The position numbers were made by a program, and so were the translations under genes. 32,204 bases of DNA, from assembly GCA_903932425.1 (NCBI GenBank), contig CAIZGG010000371.1, positions 1 to 32,204 on the forward strand, given 5' to 3'. This document shows, piece by piece, positions 1 through 8,544 of this stretch (within the stretch, counting starts at the first letter, position 1; each line of letters opens with the position of its first letter). The notes under the pieces were generated by a model that was given only the letters and a program-made list of their open reading frames with translations, made no database searches and was not told the DNA's origin. The DNA comes from an uncultured beta proteobacterium. Lineage in GTDB: Bacteria; Pseudomonadota; Gammaproteobacteria; Burkholderiales; Burkholderiaceae_B.

Positions 1-1341
1 ACACGCTTTGTTCTAATCGCACCAAACGAGCCTCAGCACGGCCAGGGGCGCCTGTTAGTCGATGTGCCAAACCGCGGTTTGCCAGTGAGTCATGCTTTTT
101 ATAACAGTCCGCGTCAGCGCCCCTTGCCGATCGGTTCGCTTGATGCTGGCGTGGGTTTCTTGCAAGAGCAGGGCTTCATGCTGGTTTCGACGCAATGGGA
201 GCTTGGGCAAGGGTTCGAGCCGCCTAGCTTTGTCGACGAACACGGCGAAACACGTTTTGTTGAGGCCGCCGGGTTTGCTGCGGTGCGCGATATGGCGCGT
301 TTTTTGCGTGATAGCGTGCAAATTGATAATCCACTTGCAGGCGCGGTCAAGCGAATCTATGCCGCTGGGTATTCGCAAACCTCTCGTTTTTTAAAAAGCT
401 TTCTGCTCAACGGGTTTAATGTAGCGCAAGGCAAGCAAGTGATCGAGGGCTTTCATCTGGTGGGTGGGGCAGCGGGGCAGCTTCCGCTGATGGCATCGGG
501 CACAGGCCCAGGCACTGTGGCGGGCAGTACGCCGGCACCGCCGAATCTTGAGCATCGGGGCGTGCACGAAGAACCGTTTACTTATGCAGCGGTCATTGCA
601 AGGCTGCAGGCGCGTAACGAGACGCTACCCAAAATATGTGTGACGCACTTTAATATTGACTACATGGGTGGTCGGGCCTCGTTGACTCGCACCGGTGCCC
701 ACGGCGTTGTTGATCTTGCTTTGCCTGATTGCGTGCGAATGTACGACATTGCTGGCTCTGCACATCTTAATATGCGCGAGCAATATAAGCTCTGTGAATC
801 GATGCACGGGCAACTCGATTGGTCGCCACCGTTGCGGGCGCAATTAATTGTATTAGACCAGTGGGTATCTAATGTGTGTGAACCGCCGCCAACTTGCTTG
901 ATGGCCTTGCGTCATCCACGTGCAGATGAAGAGGTATACGGTGCCCCGCAATATTTGCCTCAGGCTAGTGTTTTGGTGCCTCAGACTGATGCCGACGATA
1001 ACCCGCTTGGTGGGATTCAATTGCCCGACGTCGCCGTGCCTTTGGGTACCCATGGTCGCCCAAACGCCCCAGTCACTCATGTGATTTGTCGCTTAGCCGG
1101 CACGTACAAGCCGTTTTTTGCTCTGCAACAAGAGCGCTTGCAGGCCAAGGACTCAAGATTGTCTCTCGAAGAACGTTATCCCGAGGGCTTAAATCAGTAC
1201 GTGCAAAGGGTGCGAGAGGTAAGCGATCAGCTTGTTGCGCAGCGGTATTTGCTTGAGGCTGACGCGGCGGTGATTGTGAACGCAGCAGCGGATGAGACTC
1301 TTTTAAAGCCGAAGCCAACGCGGTCAATTTTTCGTTTGTAG
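1..1341 (+). CDS. Alpha/beta hydrolase domain-containing protein (5' partial)
   Basis: The open frame runs from base 1 without an upstream stop, so the N-terminus lies outside the window; the GTG at 64 is internal. The visible part (446 residues) begins with a stretch ending in VDVPNRGL, typical of the large secreted or periplasmic hydrolases grouped as Abhydrolase_10. A nucleophile elbow GYSQT puts the candidate catalytic serine at codon 373-375 (residue 125 of the visible part), followed by a helix RFLKSFLLNGFN, as in that family. A late histidine in THVICRLAG could belong to the triad. Substrate is unknown; esters or lactones are typical of the fold. It converges on arfB with 47 bases between the two stop codons. 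Confidence 0.8.
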   Translation, partial: TRFVLIAPNEPQHGQGRLLVDVPNRGLPVSHAFYNSPRQRPLPIGSLDAGVGFLQEQGFMLVSTQWELGQGFEPPSFVDEHGETRFVEAAGFAAVRDMARFLRDSVQIDNPLAGAVKRIYAAGYSQTSRFLKSFLLNGFNVAQGKQVIEGFHLVGGAAGQLPLMASGTGPGTVAGSTPAPPNLEHRGVHEEPFTYAAVIARLQARNETLPKICVTHFNIDYMGGRASLTRTGAHGVVDLALPDCVRMYDIAGSAHLNMREQYKLCESMHGQLDWSPPLRAQLIVLDQWVSNVCEPPPTCLMALRHPRADEEVYGAPQYLPQASVLVPQTDADDNPLGGIQLPDVAVPLGTHGRPNAPVTHVICRLAGTYKPFFALQQERLQAKDSRLSLEERYPEGLNQYVQRVREVSDQLVAQRYLLEADAAVIVNAAADETLLKPKPTRSIFRL

Positions 1342-1351
1342 AGTCGTGCGT

Positions 1352-1371
1352 AGCAAACCGTAAGATTTGCT
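1352..1371. terminator. Small hairpin between converging genes
   Basis: AGCAAA (1352-1357) and TTTGCT (1366-1371) form a 6-bp inverted repeat with an 8-base loop between the stops of the hydrolase and arfB. The position suits a bidirectional terminator, but the stem is short and has no clear T-run, so this is weak. Confidence 0.25.
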
Positions 1372-1388
1372 GAGCAGACACGCAACCC

Positions 1389-1793
1389 TTAGAACAGTGC
1401 TCGGCCCCGTAACGCCTTAGTTTCAGATAGCTTGCGTTTGCCTTCAAGGCGCCGCTGCTTTGAGCCATAGGTGGGTTTGGTGGCGTGCCGAGTTTTGGGA
1501 GGCCGAGCCACGCTGTTGACCAGCTCGTTGAGCCTTGCTAACGCTTCAGTACGGTTCATGTCTTGGCTTCGGTGAGTTTGAGCCTTGATGACAATGGCCC
1601 CGTCGCGCGTGATGCGGTGATCTTTGAGCGCTAACAGGCGTATTTTGACGTCAGCGCTTAACGCCGAGGTCGGTATGCTGAAGCGCAGGTGGATGGCGCT
1701 TGAGACTTTATTCACGTTTTGCCCGCCTGCGCCCTGTGAGCGCACTGCGGTAATTGTGACGTCGTCCTCTGAGAGGGTGATTTCAGCGTACAT
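1389..1793 (-). CDS. arfB: Alternative ribosome-rescue factor ArfB (peptidyl-tRNA hydrolase)
   Basis: This 134-residue protein has the release-factor catalytic loop GAGGQNVNKVSSA, with the GGQ at residues 23-25. ArfB proteins enter stalled ribosomes lacking an A-site codon and hydrolyse the peptidyl-tRNA ester. Its length (about 135-140 residues in the family) and its basic C-terminal tail (KQRRLEGKRKLSETKALRGR), which sits in the empty mRNA channel in known ArfB, separate it from full-length release factors. The ATG at 1793 is followed by YAEITLSEDD, a normal N-terminus. It is divergent from the small lysine-rich gene at 1852. Confidence 0.93.
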   Translation of the reverse strand: MYAEITLSEDDVTITAVRSQGAGGQNVNKVSSAIHLRFSIPTSALSADVKIRLLALKDHRITRDGAIVIKAQTHRSQDMNRTEALARLNELVNSVARPPKTRHATKPTYGSKQRRLEGKRKLSETKALRGRALF

Positions 1794-1808
1794 TGTGAGA
1801 TTAAAGGA

Positions 1809-1837
1809 TTGACCTGTACACTACATTATCGTTTATC
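1809..1837 (+). promoter_or_regulatory. Possible promoter of the small lysine-rich gene
   Basis: TTGACC (1809-1814) is followed after 17 bases by TTTATC (1832-1837), in the gap between divergent arfB and the small gene at 1852. The -35 match is good and the -10 match is poor, so this is tentative. Confidence 0.3.
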
Positions 1838-1851
1838 TCAGGGAGCGTACC

Positions 1852-2001
1852 GTGGCCAAAGGTCAGCAAAAATCCAGTAAAGAAGCAAAAAAGCCTAAAA
1901 AAGATACCTCGACGCCAAAACCTGCGTCAGGGCTCACCGATCCGGTGCGTGCTACGACTGTCAATACTGTCTACACCCGCATCAAAAATAAAGATAAATA
2001 A
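1852..2001 (+). CDS. Small lysine-rich protein (49 aa), function unknown
   Basis: A GTG start at 1852, preceded by a GGGAG-type ribosome binding site, opens a 49-codon frame ending at TAA 1999-2001. The product begins (M)AKGQQKSSKEAKKPKKD, continues through a proline/threonine linker, and ends TVYTRIKNKDK. It is very basic and has no hydrophobic segment, so it should be cytosolic and possibly nucleic-acid or ribosome associated (inference from composition only). I recall short proteins with an AKGQQ-KEAKKPKK opening in other proteobacteria, which supports a real gene, but I know of no assigned function. It is divergent from arfB, with 58 bases between the start codons. Confidence 0.7.
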   Translation: MAKGQQKSSKEAKKPKKDTSTPKPASGLTDPVRATTVNTVYTRIKNKDK

Positions 2002-2086
2002 GCAAACGAGGCATTGCACTTGTTTCAATCGAGTCGCAATGTCTCTTGACGTTTTCTCAGTCGCCCAAGACCGCCTATCGCTTTCT

Positions 2087-2122
2087 GGGCGTGCGCCCGC
2101 TATGGCAAGCACTCTTGCCATA
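2087..2122. terminator. Two adjacent hairpins in the 2002-2234 gap
   Basis: GGGC-GTGC-GCCC (2087-2098) is followed two bases later by a perfect 9-bp stem, TATGGCAAG (2101-2109) and CTTGCCATA (2114-2122), around a CACT loop. They lie about 90-120 bases after the small gene and 110 before the kinase start. The second stem is strong, but neither strand shows a T-tract, so a factor-dependent terminator or another RNA structure is as likely as a classic terminator. Nothing else was recognised in this gap. Confidence 0.45.
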
Positions 2123-2234
2123 ATAAATAGTGACTTTGCCTCGGACGAACACTGCAGATAGCAGTTAGATCGCGCAATGTTGATGTCAATTCGACGGTCG
2201 AACTAGACTGTTCTTCTGAATCACTCCACACTCA

Positions 2235-4934
2235 ATGCGAAACAATACAAGGCTTGTAAACGGCCTTGTTGAGCCCGTACGCCCTAAGGATTTGTTTAAG
2301 CCCATGACAGTCACTCTTGAATCTCTTCAGCACGAAAATGAAGAGTTAAACGTTATTTTCGAAACTGCAGAGTTTGGAATCCTATTGCTGAGAAACAGAA
2401 CCATCGTTCGGGCCAACGCCGCGATGGACGCCATTTTTGGTTATGAGCAGGGGGGGATGATCGGACAAACCACTGCCTCGTGGTACGTCACTGATGCTGA
2501 TAATCAAGCGATGGTGGCGGGCTACGAAAAAATGTGGCGTGGCGAAATGAATAACCAAGAGATGCCACTTTACCGAAAAGATCGCAGCACGTTTTACGCC
2601 AGAATGTGTGGGCGCGCCATTGATCGTAGCGACCCAAGTCGAGGCACGGTCTGGATGATCGAAGATATTAGTATTCGCAAGCAGCAAGAGGTCGAACTAA
2701 AAATTGCGCGTGATAAAGCACAAGAGGCGGCTCAAACTAAAAGCGATTTTTTGGCGAATATGAGCCATGAAATTCGCACCCCAATGAACGCCATCATCGG
2801 CCTGAGTAATCTGGTACAAAAAACCGAATTAAATCCTCGTCAGCGCGACTATATTGAAAAAATCCATCAGTCAGGCAAGCACCTGCTTGGCATCATTAAC
2901 GATATCTTGGATTTTTCAAAGATCGAGGCTGGCAAACTGACTGTTGAGAAAATTGATTTCAGTTTGCAATCTGTGCTCGACAACGTTTTAACCTTGGTCG
3001 CTGAAAAGGCACACGCCAAAGGGTTAGAGCTTATTTTTAATATAGCGGCTGACGTGCCCCAGCGACTTGTAGGTGATGCCCTGCGCCTGAGTCAAATTCT
3101 GATCAATTACGCTAATAACTCAGTGAAATTTACCGATAAAGGGCAAATTGAAATTATCTTGCGTATCGAAGAGCGCAAAGACGACGAGTTAAAGCTCTAC
3201 TGCGCCGTGCGAGATACAGGCATTGGTTTGACGCCTGAACAGATCAAACTGATGTTTCAAAGTTTTCAACAAGCCGACTCATCGACTACGCGTAAATATG
3301 GTGGAACGGGTCTTGGCCTATCGATCGCAAAAAAACTTGCTGAATTAATGAGCGGCACGGTGGGCGTTGAAAGTGTTGCGGGTGAGGGCAGTACGTTTTG
3401 GTTTACCGGTTGGTTGGGAATCAGTCATCAAGCTCCCCACTATCGCAGTCCGGTACATGATCTGCGTGATAAGCGGATCTTGGTGGTTGACGATAACGAA
3501 GCCGCATCAATTGTGTTGATCGATCTTCTTGAGCATATGGGCCTTGAGGTGACAGGCGTACCAAGCGGTGAAGCCGCAATTGAGTGCGTGCAGCAACAGG
3601 CGGCTTTAAACAAACCATTTGAATTGCTCTTAATCGATTGGCAACTTTCTGGAATTGATGGCGTTGAGACAGCGCGTCGAATCAAAGCGTTGAACCTGCC
3701 AGTCGCACATATGGTGATGGTGAGTGGCTACGATACGGATAGTTTGCTGCCCTTAGCTGCCGCAGTGGGAGTTGATCAAGTTTTACTCAAGCCAGTCAAT
3801 CCTGCAAAACTTGCTGAGGCCTTGATGTCGTTCTATGAAGACGGTGCTCAAGTCAACAACCTGGCGCTTGAACCGCAAGTGCAAAATTTACTCGACTCCT
3901 TGTCTTCGATTGCAGGCTCAAACATTCTGCTGGTTGAAGACAATGAAATTAATCAGTTGGTTGCGACAGAGCTGCTAGCTGAAGGCAATGTCAAGGTTGA
4001 AGTCGCTAACAATGGAAAAGAAGCGTTAGACATGATTCTTGCCAGACCAACCCACTGGGACGTGGTGTTGATGGATATGCAAATGCCGGTGATGGACGGC
4101 GTGACGGCCACGATCGAAGTGAGAAAAACGATTTCGGCCGAGCAGTTGCCCATTGTTGCGATGACCGCTAACGCGATGGTGCAAGATAAAGAAAAGTGTC
4201 TGGCCGCGGGGATGCAAGATTTTGTGACTAAGCCGATTGACCCTGAGGTGCTTTGGGAGACGTTGTTGCGAGTGATTCGCCCCAAGGCGACGTTATCGAA
4301 TACCGCCGCTACCCGAGTGGCTTCAGCAGTTTCACCGGTTGTAACAGAAAAGTTTGTGCTGCCAACGGGTATCGATGGTCTGGACAGCGAGTTAGGTTTA
4401 CGTCGCGTTTCAGGAAAAATCACACTCTATGAAACGATTCTTCGCAAATATATTGCCAGTCAATCAAGCGTCATTGACGAGCTGCGAGCGGCTGTTGAAC
4501 AAAAAGACTTTGAGCTGGCAAAGCGACTCGCGCACACCACTAAAGGTGTGAGCGGCAATATCGGCGCAACGGTTGTTCAGGGGTTGGCTGCCGAAATCGA
4601 AGCGGGTTTAGCCGAAAACGTTGATTCGACAGCGATCATGGAAAAGCTCGCTGTGCTGCAGTTGACCCTGGCGCCCTTGCTTCAAAGCCTCGCAGACTGT
4701 TTGCCACAAGAGGCTAAAGCGGTAGTCGTGGCGATTGATACAGAAAAGCTCGCCGAGTTGCGCGCGCAATTGTCTGATTTTCTGAAGGCAGACGACTCTC
4801 AAGCCGCCGACCTTTTTGAAGAACATGCCAGTTTGTTTCAGGCAGCGTGGCCCGAGCAATTCAAAAGTCTTGAGACAGATTTAAAGAATTTTGATTTTGA
4901 TCAGGCCCTGCAAACACTTCTAGCGATGGACTAA
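2235..4934 (+). CDS. Hybrid sensor histidine kinase: PAS-HisKA-HATPase-REC-REC-HPt
   Basis: The 899-residue phosphorelay kinase has no membrane segment, so it should sense in the cytosol through an N-terminal PAS domain (about 35-150). The H-box [11 protein letters not shown] places the phospho-accepting His at 178. The HATPase_c domain shows an N-box near 290-296, DTGIG at 327-331 and GGTGLGL at 356-362. Receiver 1 has acidic residues 419-420, phospho-Asp 468 and Lys 519; receiver 2 has acidic residues 568-569 and phospho-Asp 614. A C-terminal HPt domain carries HTTKG with His 767. All relay residues are present, but there is no DNA-binding output and no partner regulator nearby, so the final target is unknown. 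An alternative ATG at 2304 (residue 24) is possible; neither start has a strong ribosome binding site. Confidence 0.93.
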   Translation: MRNNTRLVNGLVEPVRPKDLFKPMTVTLESLQHENEELNVIFETAEFGILLLRNRTIVRANAAMDAIFGYEQGGMIGQTTASWYVTDADNQAMVAGYEKMWRGEMNNQEMPLYRKDRSTFYARMCGRAIDRSDPSRGTVWMIEDISIRKQQEVELKIARDKAQEAAQTKSDFLANMSHEIRTPMNAIIGLSNLVQKTELNPRQRDYIEKIHQSGKHLLGIINDILDFSKIEAGKLTVEKIDFSLQSVLDNVLTLVAEKAHAKGLELIFNIAADVPQRLVGDALRLSQILINYANNSVKFTDKGQIEIILRIEERKDDELKLYCAVRDTGIGLTPEQIKLMFQSFQQADSSTTRKYGGTGLGLSIAKKLAELMSGTVGVESVAGEGSTFWFTGWLGISHQAPHYRSPVHDLRDKRILVVDDNEAASIVLIDLLEHMGLEVTGVPSGEAAIECVQQQAALNKPFELLLIDWQLSGIDGVETARRIKALNLPVAHMVMVSGYDTDSLLPLAAAVGVDQVLLKPVNPAKLAEALMSFYEDGAQVNNLALEPQVQNLLDSLSSIAGSNILLVEDNEINQLVATELLAEGNVKVEVANNGKEALDMILARPTHWDVVLMDMQMPVMDGVTATIEVRKTISAEQLPIVAMTANAMVQDKEKCLAAGMQDFVTKPIDPEVLWETLLRVIRPKATLSNTAATRVASAVSPVVTEKFVLPTGIDGLDSELGLRRVSGKITLYETILRKYIASQSSVIDELRAAVEQKDFELAKRLAHTTKGVSGNIGATVVQGLAAEIEAGLAENVDSTAIMEKLAVLQLTLAPLLQSLADCLPQEAKAVVVAIDTEKLAELRAQLSDFLKADDSQAADLFEEHASLFQAAWPEQFKSLETDLKNFDFDQALQTLLAMD

Positions 4935-5950
4935 GCGGCTTTTTTCAAAATATCAGACTTGTTATCGTCCAAATACTCTTCCATCACGCGATAGCCAATA
5001 TCGTGACGGCGTTTGATGCCATGAGCTGAAAAATCCATACCGCCCGTCATGGGCATATGGGGTGCACCCACTGAATGAAGGTTTTCTAGCGCGAGCAGTG
5101 GTTGCAAGGTTTTGAAGGGTTCTGACTTTCTGATTTCTGAATTGGCCGGCAATTTGTCAGAAAGTAAACGCATCAACTCGTGTGCATGCTTCACGACATT
5201 GTCGGGGCCATTCAGGCGATTCTCATACTGAATCTCGAGCATGCGGTGCTGAACTTCATGCAAGGTCTTAGGGATTGGTCCGTTTTCTGGAAACAGATCA
5301 ATACAAAAAATTGGCAAGCTCTCACGTTCTTTTTCAGTCAACATCCTGCACAAGGTTAAGGCCGGAGTGTTGTCTACCAACCCGCCATCCCAATAGTGAT
5401 GATGTTCGATTTCTACGGGGGCAAAGCTCGGTGGCAAGGCGCCACTGGCCATGATGTGATCAATCGTGAGAGGCTTCTTTTGCCCGTTCATGAATGACTT
5501 TCCTTCACCCGTGCGGACATTGGTCGCAACGATTCCGATTCGAATGAGTTCTGCATTATTGAGTCGTTCGAAATCAATCACCTCGGTTAAGGTTTTGCGC
5601 ATCGGTGCGACATCATTCAGACTATTCCAGTGCGAGCTAGTCAAAAAATCTGTGCGTGGTTTCCAATAGTTTGGATTGCCAAACATTGAAAGCCAGGATT
5701 GATTGTCAGGTTGAAGAAAAGGATGAGCTTCGATCGTGACAGAGTGCCAAAATTTATTAAGATTTTCGCGAATGTCGCCCTTCGGAGCACCCGCGATGAC
5801 CGCGGCAGTGTAGGCGCCAATTGAGACACCGGCAATCACTTTGGGTGTGAAGCCGTGTTCGAGCAGACATTGCACGGCGCCCCATTCGTAAGAGCCTAAA
5901 GCGCCTCCGCCCTGCAATACAAGTCCAATTTCAACGAGCTTCTGAGTCAT
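4931..5950 (-). CDS. Patatin-like phospholipase family protein
   Basis: This 339-residue protein has the full patatin catalytic layout: an oxyanion stretch [12 protein letters not shown] at residues 13-24, the nucleophile motif GVSIG at 41-45 (Ser 43), and the DGG motif of the catalytic dyad at 188-190 (Asp 188, in [10 protein letters not shown]). Such enzymes hydrolyse acyl esters of lipids. There is no signal peptide, so it is probably cytosolic or membrane-peripheral. It starts one base after the CoA-transferase stop (5952) and is probably co-transcribed with it. Its own stop shares bases with the stop of the converging kinase (CTAA, 4931-4934). A polyester depolymerase role cannot be excluded. 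Confidence 0.9.
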   Translation of the reverse strand: MTQKLVEIGLVLQGGGALGSYEWGAVQCLLEHGFTPKVIAGVSIGAYTAAVIAGAPKGDIRENLNKFWHSVTIEAHPFLQPDNQSWLSMFGNPNYWKPRTDFLTSSHWNSLNDVAPMRKTLTEVIDFERLNNAELIRIGIVATNVRTGEGKSFMNGQKKPLTIDHIMASGALPPSFAPVEIEHHHYWDGGLVDNTPALTLCRMLTEKERESLPIFCIDLFPENGPIPKTLHEVQHRMLEIQYENRLNGPDNVVKHAHELMRLLSDKLPANSEIRKSEPFKTLQPLLALENLHSVGAPHMPMTGGMDFSAHGIKRRHDIGYRVMEEYLDDNKSDILKKAA

Positions 5951-5951
5951 T

Positions 5952-7385
5952 TCACGTACCTTTTCTAGAAAAACTTGAGAGCCACTCGGGCCAGACTGGC
6001 TGATGCGTGCCTAAGGGGACCGGCGGTAAATCCCATTTTGAGACGGTATCTGAGTAGCGAATGACCGATCCTAAGGAGTGCAGTCTGCCAAAGCCCGTAT
6101 CGCGCTCAAGCATGAAACGCTGCAGGACATCAACAGGTACAACTGGCGTTGTCGCACTTGAGTCGGTTAACCCTTGTTGCATCAGCATCATTGCCGTGCG
6201 AGTCAGAGACACGCGTACGTGCCAACTACCGCCCTCGGTGGCACGACGCACCAAAGCAGCCAGCACCCCGGTCGCGGCCAAGTGGCCAGTGATATAGTCG
6301 TTTGGAAAGAAAAATTTGGTTAAAGCGGGCGCCTCTTCGCTGCCTTCTGTCACCGCGATACCCGACACGGATTGAGCTAATTGCTCCCAGCCAGGCTGAA
6401 GCTTCCAGGGGCCGTCAAAGCCAAAACAGGATATCGATACATAGATAATGCCTGGGCGCACTTCAGCAAGTTTCTCTGGCGGAAACAAGGCACTCACGCT
6501 CCCTGGACGATAGCTTTGTGCAAAGACGTCAGACTCACTGGCTAATGCCAAGAGCTTTTCTTGACCCTGAGCTTGCCTGATATCTAAAAAGGCTGAAAGC
6601 TTGCCGTGCCCAGTATCGATATCGAAAGGTGGCATGGTTGCGCGGTATGGCGAGTAGATGTGAAGCGGTGTCGCGCCTTCTGAGGCCAGTGCCTTGGCAC
6701 TGGTAGGACCTGCAATCACATGAGTGAGGTCGAGTATTTTGATCCCGGTCAACGGACGAAGGCCCGCTGCAGGATAAATATTAGGCTGCGTTGGAAAAGG
6801 CTCAACCGGTGAGTCTGCAATCTTGATGAGCTCTATAACGGGTGTCGTGGCAAGGTGTTGGCCTTGAGGATGTGCAAGCCATTGCTCTTGACTGCGCACC
6901 ATCACGCCAGGAAGCTTCTTGTCAGCGATGGCCTGCTCAAGAGCGGGAGCATCCCATTTTAGAATCGCTTGCCCGATTGCACGGGCGCTATTGCTGCATT
7001 CAAGCAGGTCAAGAAAACCATTGCGCAGTAGCGGATAGCCTCCGTCAATCATGACATGACGGCCATCTTTCGTTGGATACATGCCCACGGTTGGGTAGTC
7101 GGGCTCTGGCAACGCAATGGGGTAATCCCAAATGCGCTGATGAAAGACACTTTGCATCGCCAGTGAAGCGCCTTGCAAATCAAAAGACGCCGTCTGTGAG
7201 CGACCTGTGCGCATCTTCCAGATATGATTGATCAGCATCGCCTGAGCGCTTAATACTGAAGCACACACTTCAGCAGCGCGCAGTCGCGTTTGCAAAATCG
7301 GAGGCGCTGCGTCAACCGTTACGCTATTCGCGATGGGGCCGACTCCTGTCCCGTTGAGAATGTCTTGTGCGAGTTGTTGTATCAA
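5952..7385 (-). CDS. Class III CoA-transferase (CaiB/BaiF), permuted long form
   Basis: The 477-residue protein carries a CaiB core starting at about residue 213 (GIKILDLTHVIAGP), then YRPGS, then VSISCFGFDGP, and finally PNDYITGHLAATG, whose Asp 363 sits where the catalytic aspartate of formyl-CoA transferase lies. Residues 1-205 resemble the second half of a normal CaiB protein (QTASFDLQGASLAMQ, then TKDGRHVMIDGG, then EQWLAHPQG), placed before the first half. The chain is therefore longer than usual and apparently permuted. The family moves CoA between carboxylic acids. The start is TTG at 7383-7385 with AGAGGA upstream. The neighbours (TTT receptor, 3-hydroxyacid dehydrogenase) fit activation of an imported acid. 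Confidence 0.87.
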   Translation of the reverse strand: MIQQLAQDILNGTGVGPIANSVTVDAAPPILQTRLRAAEVCASVLSAQAMLINHIWKMRTGRSQTASFDLQGASLAMQSVFHQRIWDYPIALPEPDYPTVGMYPTKDGRHVMIDGGYPLLRNGFLDLLECSNSARAIGQAILKWDAPALEQAIADKKLPGVMVRSQEQWLAHPQGQHLATTPVIELIKIADSPVEPFPTQPNIYPAAGLRPLTGIKILDLTHVIAGPTSAKALASEGATPLHIYSPYRATMPPFDIDTGHGKLSAFLDIRQAQGQEKLLALASESDVFAQSYRPGSVSALFPPEKLAEVRPGIIYVSISCFGFDGPWKLQPGWEQLAQSVSGIAVTEGSEEAPALTKFFFPNDYITGHLAATGVLAALVRRATEGGSWHVRVSLTRTAMMLMQQGLTDSSATTPVVPVDVLQRFMLERDTGFGRLHSLGSVIRYSDTVSKWDLPPVPLGTHQPVWPEWLSSFSRKGT

Positions 7386-7412
7386 AAAAAGTCCTCTGGC
7401 AGTCGATGGGGC

Positions 7413-7426
7413 AACCCTTTAGGGTT
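7413..7426. promoter_or_regulatory. Short inverted repeat in the CoA-transferase leader
   Basis: AACCCT-TT-AGGGTT lies 28-41 bases before the TTG start of the CoA-transferase gene, inside the 226-base gap 7386-7611. It could be an operator or a leader hairpin. The rest of the gap shows only repeated TTGATC words (7461-7485) and no coding frame that I would accept. Confidence 0.25.
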
Positions 7427-7611
7427 TTCCCGATCAGACTAGCAGAGGAACCTTTATCACTTGATCACTATTTGTACTGATTGATCGGTGTCGGCATTTA
7501 TTCGGTATGTTTTGCGATTTCTGTATGCCTTGCTCAGAATAGCTGTTGGTAATGTCTACCTTTATTGATAAAGCGTGTCGTTGTCGCCGAACAGTGTTTG
7601 GTTGCTGAATA

Positions 7612-8499
7612 CTATTCTTTCGACTCTTGATGCATCTTGTTGTAGAAATCAAGCATCGCAACAACGTCTTGACCGCGGTAACCCGAGGCAAGGCCCATCG
7701 CCATCATCTCGCGAATCACCGAAGCCGCCGGAGTGGGGTGGTTCAGTGTCCGACCAAATTCGATGGCAAGTGCTAAATCTTTTTCCCCAAGCTCAAGTTT
7801 GAAGCCAGGGTTGAAGTTGCCTTTAATTGCGTTTGGAAATCTCTTTAAAAAATGATGCGATCGTCCGCCCGAGCCAGACAATACCGAGAAGAGTAACTCT
7901 GGGTCGACGCCTGCAGTCGTGCCTAAGGCAAAGGCCTCTGCTGCGACTAAGATATTACCCATCGCCATCATATTGTTCACAAGCTTGACGGTTTTTCCGG
8001 TGCCCACAACGCCGGTGTAGTGATAGGCAGAGCTCAAGGCTTTCAGCACGGAATCCACTTCGGCAATGTCGGCTGGGTCACCACCCACCATCAGCACTAA
8101 GTTACCCGTCGCGGCTTCTTCGGGGCCTCCACTCACCGGGGCATCAACCATGCGTACGCCCTTTTCTTGTGCCGCGGCGGCGATCTGCCGCATCGTCTCT
8201 GGGTCGATCGTGCTCAGTTCGATACCGATATTACCGGGAAGAGCATGTTGCAAGATTCCGTTAGGGCCTAACCATGCCTGCCGTGCCGTTTCAGCGTTCG
8301 GAACGCTACTTAAGATCACCTGGCGGTTATGCAGCGCGTGTTTTAAATCGGCCTGAACCTGGAGACCTTTCGCCTGAGCCGCGAGGCGACTTTGCTCATT
8401 GATATCAAACCCCAGAACATCAAAGCCTGAGGCGAGCAAGCGTTGTGCCATACCACTGCCCATTTGGCCGATGCCTACGAAGGTCAGAGTGTGTTTCAT
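7612..8499 (-). CDS. NAD(P)-dependent 3-hydroxyisobutyrate-dehydrogenase-family oxidoreductase
   Basis: This 295-residue protein has the normal length and order of beta-hydroxyacid dehydrogenases. A nucleotide-binding Rossmann start FVGIGQMGSGMA lies at residues 6-17, the substrate loop DAPVSGGPEEAATG is near 121-134, and catalytic Lys 172 sits in GKTVKLVNNMMA. The family oxidises short 3-hydroxy acids (3-hydroxyisobutyrate, tartronate semialdehyde, 6-phosphogluconate relatives) or runs the reverse. The ATG at 8499 has AAGGT six bases upstream. It follows the TTT receptor gene by 45 bases on the same strand, so the two probably form an operon serving one hydroxy- or oxo-acid. The exact substrate cannot be read from the motifs. 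Confidence 0.9.
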   Translation of the reverse strand: MKHTLTFVGIGQMGSGMAQRLLASGFDVLGFDINEQSRLAAQAKGLQVQADLKHALHNRQVILSSVPNAETARQAWLGPNGILQHALPGNIGIELSTIDPETMRQIAAAAQEKGVRMVDAPVSGGPEEAATGNLVLMVGGDPADIAEVDSVLKALSSAYHYTGVVGTGKTVKLVNNMMAMGNILVAAEAFALGTTAGVDPELLFSVLSGSGGRSHHFLKRFPNAIKGNFNPGFKLELGEKDLALAIEFGRTLNHPTPAASVIREMMAMGLASGYRGQDVVAMLDFYNKMHQESKE

Positions 8500-8544
8500 T
8501 GGTTACCTTACGAAATTGAATACATGTTTTGTCAGTCAAAATGC

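Noticed and set aside
1949-2161. 70-codon frame downstream of arfB
   Set aside because: It overlaps the lysine-rich gene in another frame and runs through both hairpins without recognisable protein features.
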